Assembly: GCA_028284845.1 (NCBI GenBank)
Contig: JANQQY010000364.1
Coordinates: 1-9,686, forward strand
Length of the DNA stretch: 9,686 nucleotides
Reading direction: 5' to 3'
From: Spirochaetales bacterium
GTDB taxonomy: Bacteria > Spirochaetota > Spirochaetia > DSM-27196 > SLST01
Part shown: positions 6,674 to 9,686 of the stretch, in pieces
Layout: each line of letters starts with the position of its first letter
Numbering within the stretch: the first letter of the stretch is position 1
Program-made: the position numbers and the translations under genes
The notes under the pieces: model-generated
What the model saw: only the letters and a program-made list of their open reading frames with translations
Databases searched by the model: none
What the model was told of the DNA's origin: nothing

Positions 6674-6702
6674 TTGACCACTCGAACGCGAGCCCCTATC
6701 TT
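6674..6702 (+). promoter_or_regulatory. Candidate promoter upstream of the lysS leader hairpin
   Basis: TTGACC (6674-6679) and TATCTT (6697-6702) are separated by 17 bases, matching consensus at 5 and 4 of 6 positions. The predicted start, near 6708-6710, is the first base of the long hairpin that follows, so the RNA would open with that structure. This is a pattern match only. Confidence 0.45.
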
Positions 6703-6709
6703 CCGGCCC

Positions 6710-6772
6710 GCGGCCGGCTCACCAGATCTGCTTCGTGCCTATCTACGATGGTGAGTCGGCCGTACTTTTTTT
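6710..6772 (+). terminator. Terminator-like hairpin with T7 tract in front of lysS (possible attenuator)
   Basis: Arms 6712-6724 and 6749-6761 pair over 13 positions as RNA (12 Watson-Crick and one G-U pair). The pairing extends by C6711-G6762 and a G-U pair at 6710-6763. The loop is 24 bases. Three bases after the extended stem comes TTTTTTT (6766-6772), in the plus orientation only. This is the architecture of an intrinsic terminator, lying 15 bases before the lysS ATG. With the promoter at 6674-6702 it would cut the transcript at about 60-65 bases. It may be an attenuator for lysS, a short RNA, or an insulator against upstream transcription. No T-box sequence is seen. Confidence 0.6.
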
Positions 6773-6773
6773 G

Positions 6774-6779
6774 TATACT
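6774..6779 (+). promoter_or_regulatory. -10-like box 8 bases before the lysS start codon
   Basis: TATACT matches the -10 consensus at 5 of 6 positions and lies directly after the T-tract. Eight bases separate it from the ATG at 6788, so transcription from it would give a leaderless or nearly leaderless lysS mRNA. This fits the absence of a Shine-Dalgarno. The hexamer 17 bases upstream (GTGAGT, 6751-6756) is a poor -35 and lies inside the hairpin arm. Confidence 0.4.
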
Positions 6780-6787
6780 CCTGCCTC

Positions 6788-8437
6788 ATGGCACACGCAC
6801 ACTCTCAGACTCGGCGGAGCGGACCACCGGTCCATTGGGCCGACCAGTACGCCGACCGCATTATTGCGGAGAAGGGCCCACTGGGAGAACAGAAGAAACA
6901 CTTCACCTGTGCGTCAGGCATCACCCCAAGCGGAACGATCCACATTGGCAATTTCCGCGAGATCATCTCTGTGGATCTTGTCGTGCGGGCACTCCGCGAT
7001 GCGGGACAAGAGGTTCGGTTTATCTACTCGTGGGACGACTACGACCGATTTCGGAAGGTGCCCGCGAACATGCCGAACAAAGAGATGCTCGGCGAATACA
7101 TGGGCTGGCCGATCACGAACGTGCCTGACCCGTTTGGCGAACTCGAGAGCTACGCCGCGCGAAACGAGCACGATGTCGAGACGATGCTCCCCCTCGTGGG
7201 CGTGGAGCCCGAATACCTCTATCAATCCGCGAAGTATCGTGCGAGCGAGTACGCCGAAGGGATCAGACGGGCGCTCGAGTCTCGTGAGGAGATTCGTGCG
7301 ATTCTGAATGAACACCGAACCGAACCGCTCCCCGCCGACTGGTACCCCGTCAGCGTCTTCTCATCGTTTACGAAGAAGGATGAGATAACTGTCCTGGGCT
7401 GGGATGGCGAATGGGGAGTCACCTACCGCGACGATCAGACCGGCGAAGAGGAGACGATTGACCTGCGAGAGACCGGGCTAACCAAGTTGCCGTGGCGGAT
7501 CGACTGGCCGATGCGTTGGAAGGTCGAAGGTGTCGACTTTGAGCCGGCCGGCAAGGAGCACCACTCGGCGGGCGGCAGTTTCGACACGGCCAAGGAGATC
7601 AGCTCCCGGGTCTACGAGTTTCGCGCACCCGTTACTTTCAAGTACGACTTCATCAGCATCAAGGGACGCGGCGGGAAGATCTCGAGCTCAACGGGGGAGG
7701 TCATCGGCCTGCCCGAAGTGCTTGAGGTCTATGAACCGGAGATCGTCCGCTATCTCTTCGCCGGGACCCGGCCGAACGCTGAGTTCGCCATCAGCTTCGA
7801 CCTCGATGTGATCAAGATCTACGAGGACTACGATCGGACTGAACGCATCTATCTTGGCAGAGAGACGGTGAACGAGAAGCGTGCGGCTAAGGAGCGGCGG
7901 GTCTACGAGCTGAGCCAACTGCCGCGGACGCTTGAAGACGGGATGCCGCCAGCCGAAGACTTCATTCAGATTCCGTTCCGGACGCTCTGCAACTACTTGA
8001 TGATTTCGGCTGGGAACGTGGACGCCGCGCTTGATCGATGTGCCGAGTTGGACCGTAGCCGCCATGCGTCACAGCTCCCACGCATCGAGCGTCGGGCACG
8101 ATGTGCCTGGAACTGGATCACCGGATTCGCGCCGGAAGAGTTCCGGTTCGCCCTGCGAGAGGGTGGCGAGGATCGAGTCGAGCTTTTAGAGAGCGAACGC
8201 GTAGCGGTCTCGGCGATCTATGCAGAGATTCGGGACCGCCTTGGCGAGCACGATGAGAAATCGTTGCAAGAGCGGATCTATCGAATAGCCGAGGAAGCGG
8301 AGGTCGACAAGAAGCAGCTCTTCGTCACGATGTATCGGATTCTGATTGGGAAGGAGCGAGGGCCGCGCCTGGGAGGATTCCTGCTGACTATTGGAGCCGA
8401 ACGCGTTCTGTCGATTCTGGAGCCCTACTGTGGGTAG
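6788..8437 (+). CDS. lysS: Lysyl-tRNA synthetase, class I
   Basis: This 549-residue enzyme charges tRNA-Lys with lysine, using ATP, in the cytoplasm. It belongs to class I, unrelated to the class II LysRS of most bacteria. The Rossmann-fold signatures are complete: CASGITPSGTIHIGNF, with HIGN at residues 52-55, and the KMSKS-type loop SIKGRGGKISSSTG, with KISSS at 297-301. Other class I LysRS landmarks include FIYSWDDYDRFRK (78-90), HHSAGGSFDTAKE (258-270) and the helical anticodon-binding C-terminus (about 380-549). Length is normal for the family. The family match is recognisable from HWADQYADRII (16-26), so the first 15 residues are a short polar extension; no other good start is nearby. 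There is no Shine-Dalgarno in front. rpiA begins inside its last codons, so the two are likely one transcription unit. The symbol lysK is also used for this class. Confidence 0.96.
   Translation: MAHAHSQTRRSGPPVHWADQYADRIIAEKGPLGEQKKHFTCASGITPSGTIHIGNFREIISVDLVVRALRDAGQEVRFIYSWDDYDRFRKVPANMPNKEMLGEYMGWPITNVPDPFGELESYAARNEHDVETMLPLVGVEPEYLYQSAKYRASEYAEGIRRALESREEIRAILNEHRTEPLPADWYPVSVFSSFTKKDEITVLGWDGEWGVTYRDDQTGEEETIDLRETGLTKLPWRIDWPMRWKVEGVDFEPAGKEHHSAGGSFDTAKEISSRVYEFRAPVTFKYDFISIKGRGGKISSSTGEVIGLPEVLEVYEPEIVRYLFAGTRPNAEFAISFDLDVIKIYEDYDRTERIYLGRETVNEKRAAKERRVYELSQLPRTLEDGMPPAEDFIQIPFRTLCNYLMISAGNVDAALDRCAELDRSRHASQLPRIERRARCAWNWITGFAPEEFRFALREGGEDRVELLESERVAVSAIYAEIRDRLGEHDEKSLQERIYRIAEEAEVDKKQLFVTMYRILIGKERGPRLGGFLLTIGAERVLSILEPYCG
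8419..8422 (+). promoter_or_regulatory. Ribosome binding site supporting the rpiA GTG start
   Basis: GGAG within the last codons of lysS lies 7 bases before the GTG at 8430. It supports that start over the ATG at 8391, which would create a 47-base overlap with lysS. Confidence 0.5.
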
Positions 8438-9179
8438 CGACGACACTGCCGGGACGAATCCATCCGCTACCAGCTCGGCGAGTGCGAAGGAGACTGTCGG
8501 TCGGGAGGCCGCTCGCAGTCACGTCCGGAGCGGAATGAAGGTGGGCATGGGCACCGGCTCCACGGCGATCTGGGCAATCCGTGAGGTTGGTGCTTTGCTC
8601 GCCTCCGGTGCGCTCACGACCATCACAGCCGTTGCCACGAGCACGCAGAGTGAGCTTGAGTGTCAGCGACTGGGCATACCACTTCGAGCGATGAACGATC
8701 CGGAGATTGGCGGGAGGCTCGACCTTACCATTGATGGTGCGGATGAGATCGATCCTGCGTTCAATCTTGTGAAGGGCGGCGGAGGAGCGCTGCTGATCGA
8801 GAAGATCGTTGCCTACGCCTCCGATACCTTTGTGGTCGTCGCCGAGCCGCGAAAGCTTGTTGAGCGGCTGGGCGACAGCTTTGCTGTACCGCTGGAAGTC
8901 CTTCCACTGGCCAGGGTTCCCGTGATGCGCGCGTTGCAGACGCTCGGGGGTGAACCGGTTGTTCGAGAGGCGGCGCGCAAGATGGGCGCGGTCATCACGG
9001 ACAATGGGAACATCATCGTTGATGTCCGATTTCCGGCCCCATTCGATCCGCCCGCGATGGACGCGGCTCTGGCATCGATTCCCGGCGTCCTATGCAATGG
9101 GCTCTTCACGAAGACCCATCCGATCGTGCTTGTGGCACGGGAAGATGGAACGGTCGAAACCCTCCAGCCTGCACGCTAG
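8430..9179 (+). CDS. rpiA: Ribose-5-phosphate isomerase A
   Basis: This 249-residue enzyme (from the GTG at 8430) interconverts ribose 5-phosphate and ribulose 5-phosphate in the non-oxidative pentose phosphate pathway. It has the phosphate-binding GTGST (41-45), the DGADEID active-site loop (102-108), KGGGGALLIEK (115-125) and DNGNIIVDV (191-199). Asp102, Asp105, Lys115 and Glu124 have the same spacing (3, 10, 9) as E. coli RpiA Asp81, Asp84, Lys94 and Glu103, so the active site is intact. About 20 Ser/Thr/Ala-rich residues precede the conserved part, so the exact start is uncertain; an ATG at 8391 in the same frame would add 13 more. The GTG overlaps the end of lysS by 8 bases, suggesting coupled translation. 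Confidence 0.95.
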   Translation: MGSDDTAGTNPSATSSASAKETVGREAARSHVRSGMKVGMGTGSTAIWAIREVGALLASGALTTITAVATSTQSELECQRLGIPLRAMNDPEIGGRLDLTIDGADEIDPAFNLVKGGGGALLIEKIVAYASDTFVVVAEPRKLVERLGDSFAVPLEVLPLARVPVMRALQTLGGEPVVREAARKMGAVITDNGNIIVDVRFPAPFDPPAMDAALASIPGVLCNGLFTKTHPIVLVAREDGTVETLQPAR

Positions 9180-9187
9180 CGATCGGC

Positions 9188-9686
9188 CTACCGCTCCTGT
9201 AAAAACGCCTCAATCTCATCTCGAATCGGTATCGACGGCTGGGCCCCTGCGCGCTGAACGCTGATCGCAGCGGCCGCTCCCGCAAAACGTACCGCGTTCT
9301 CCAGCGACTCTCCCTCGGTGCGCGCGACCGCGAATGCGCCGCAGAAGGTATCGCCCGCCGCCGTTGTATCGCGGGCCGTCACACTGAATGCAGGAACGTG
9401 AAACCGCTCCTCTCCGGCCGCAACCACACCCTGATCTCCCAATGTTACGAGAACCTGTGCGACTCCCCGCTCTGCGATCGTTTCCGCCGCGGCAAACGCG
9501 GCATCCACTCCATCGACGCGGCTGCCGGACACGAACTCGGCCTCCACTTCGTTGACCACAAGCGTATGGACCATTGGAAGAGCGGCGGCGGGTATCTCAC
9601 CGATTGGTGCGAAGTTGAAGATCGCCGGGACCCCAGCCTCATTCGCGACTTCGAGTGCCCTCACAACGGTCTCACTCCGCAGTTCG
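9188..9686 (-). CDS. rbsK: Ribokinase, PfkB family (C-terminal part, runs off the window)
   Basis: The frame is open from the window edge to a TAG at 9188-9190, giving 165 complete codons. Ribokinases have about 300 residues, so roughly the N-terminal half lies outside. The enzyme phosphorylates ribose to ribose 5-phosphate with ATP. The visible part has the FNFAPIG strand, VVNEVEAEFVSG (the NE pair of the PfkB family), VLVTLGDQGVV, and the PfkB signature DTTAAGDTFCGAF with the catalytic Asp in AAGD. It ends with a tail typical of RbsK, from AAAISVQRAGAQPSIP to EIEAFLQER. The AAGD form, rather than GAGD, also occurs in characterised ribokinases such as that of E. coli. Another sugar kinase of the family is possible, but the GAQPSIP tail favours ribokinase. 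It converges on rpiA, whose product uses the same sugar phosphate; only 8 bases separate the stops. Confidence 0.9.
   Translation of the reverse strand, partial: ELRSETVVRALEVANEAGVPAIFNFAPIGEIPAAALPMVHTLVVNEVEAEFVSGSRVDGVDAAFAAAETIAERGVAQVLVTLGDQGVVAAGEERFHVPAFSVTARDTTAAGDTFCGAFAVARTEGESLENAVRFAGAAAAISVQRAGAQPSIPIRDEIEAFLQER

Larger units (their letters stand above)
6613..6787. other. Divergent control region between rlpA and lysS
   Basis: These 175 bases hold the plus-strand promoter-like element, terminator-like hairpin and -10 box described separately. They also contain two smaller inverted repeats: GTATC/GATAC at 6634-6638 and 6646-6650, and AGAGG-CCAT-CCTCT at 6661-6674, next to the -35-like hexamer. 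I could not identify a convincing minus-strand promoter or ribosome site for rlpA. Confidence 0.5.

Noticed and set aside
6613..6681. Upstream starts for RlpA (ATG at 6669, GTG at 6681)
   Set aside because: They put more than 20 polar residues in front of the hydrophobic signal segment. The ATG at 6612 gives a normal signal peptide.
6613..6772. T-box riboswitch in front of lysS
   Set aside because: The conserved T-box sequence and specifier stem are not recognisable, and the space is short for one.

Overview
The window is ordinary GC-rich bacterial chromosome, densely packed with genes on both strands. I see no mobile element, CRISPR array, tRNA or rRNA. The gene set suggests a Gram-negative-type envelope and, tentatively, a spirochaete of moderately high GC. 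The two main reasons are a class I (archaeal-type) lysyl-tRNA synthetase, which among bacteria is typical of spirochaetes and some alphaproteobacteria, and a lipoprotein combining FecR-like, PEGA and ankyrin-like parts. This placement is inference; no rRNA is present to confirm it.

Layout. At 1-258 is the 3' end of an unrecognised plus-strand gene. It meets, tail to tail, a two-gene minus-strand unit: a DUF368/PopT-type undecaprenyl-phosphate translocase (about 1133-2017, possibly from 2068), then a membrane-anchored or secreted glycerophosphodiester phosphodiesterase (255-1136) coupled by an ATGA overlap. A roughly 250-base divergent control region with an AT-rich island leads to ftsH (2269-4155). 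After a 105-base gap that holds a promoter and two near-identical short palindromes comes a large lipoprotein gene (4261-6000). It converges on rlpA (6022-6612, minus). A 175-base divergent region then precedes class I lysS (6788-8437). This region holds a promoter-like element, a long hairpin followed by seven T residues, and a -10-like box just before the ATG. rpiA (8430-9179) overlaps the lysS end by 8 bases. A ribokinase gene (9188 to the window edge, minus) converges on rpiA with 8 bases between them.

How the genes fit together. Most of the window concerns the cell envelope: recycling of the C55 lipid carrier (PopT), hydrolysis of glycerophosphodiesters (GDPD), membrane protein quality control (FtsH), a lipoprotein probably facing the periplasm, and septal peptidoglycan (RlpA). 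The right end concerns translation (LysRS) and ribose use: ribokinase makes ribose 5-phosphate, which RpiA interconverts with ribulose 5-phosphate.

I found no clearly new multi-gene system. The best leads are the lysS leader with its terminator-like hairpin, the paired palindromes at the lipoprotein promoter, the lipoprotein's domain order with long-period ankyrin-like repeats, and several genes that lack a Shine-Dalgarno sequence and have a -10 box only 7-8 bases before the start codon.
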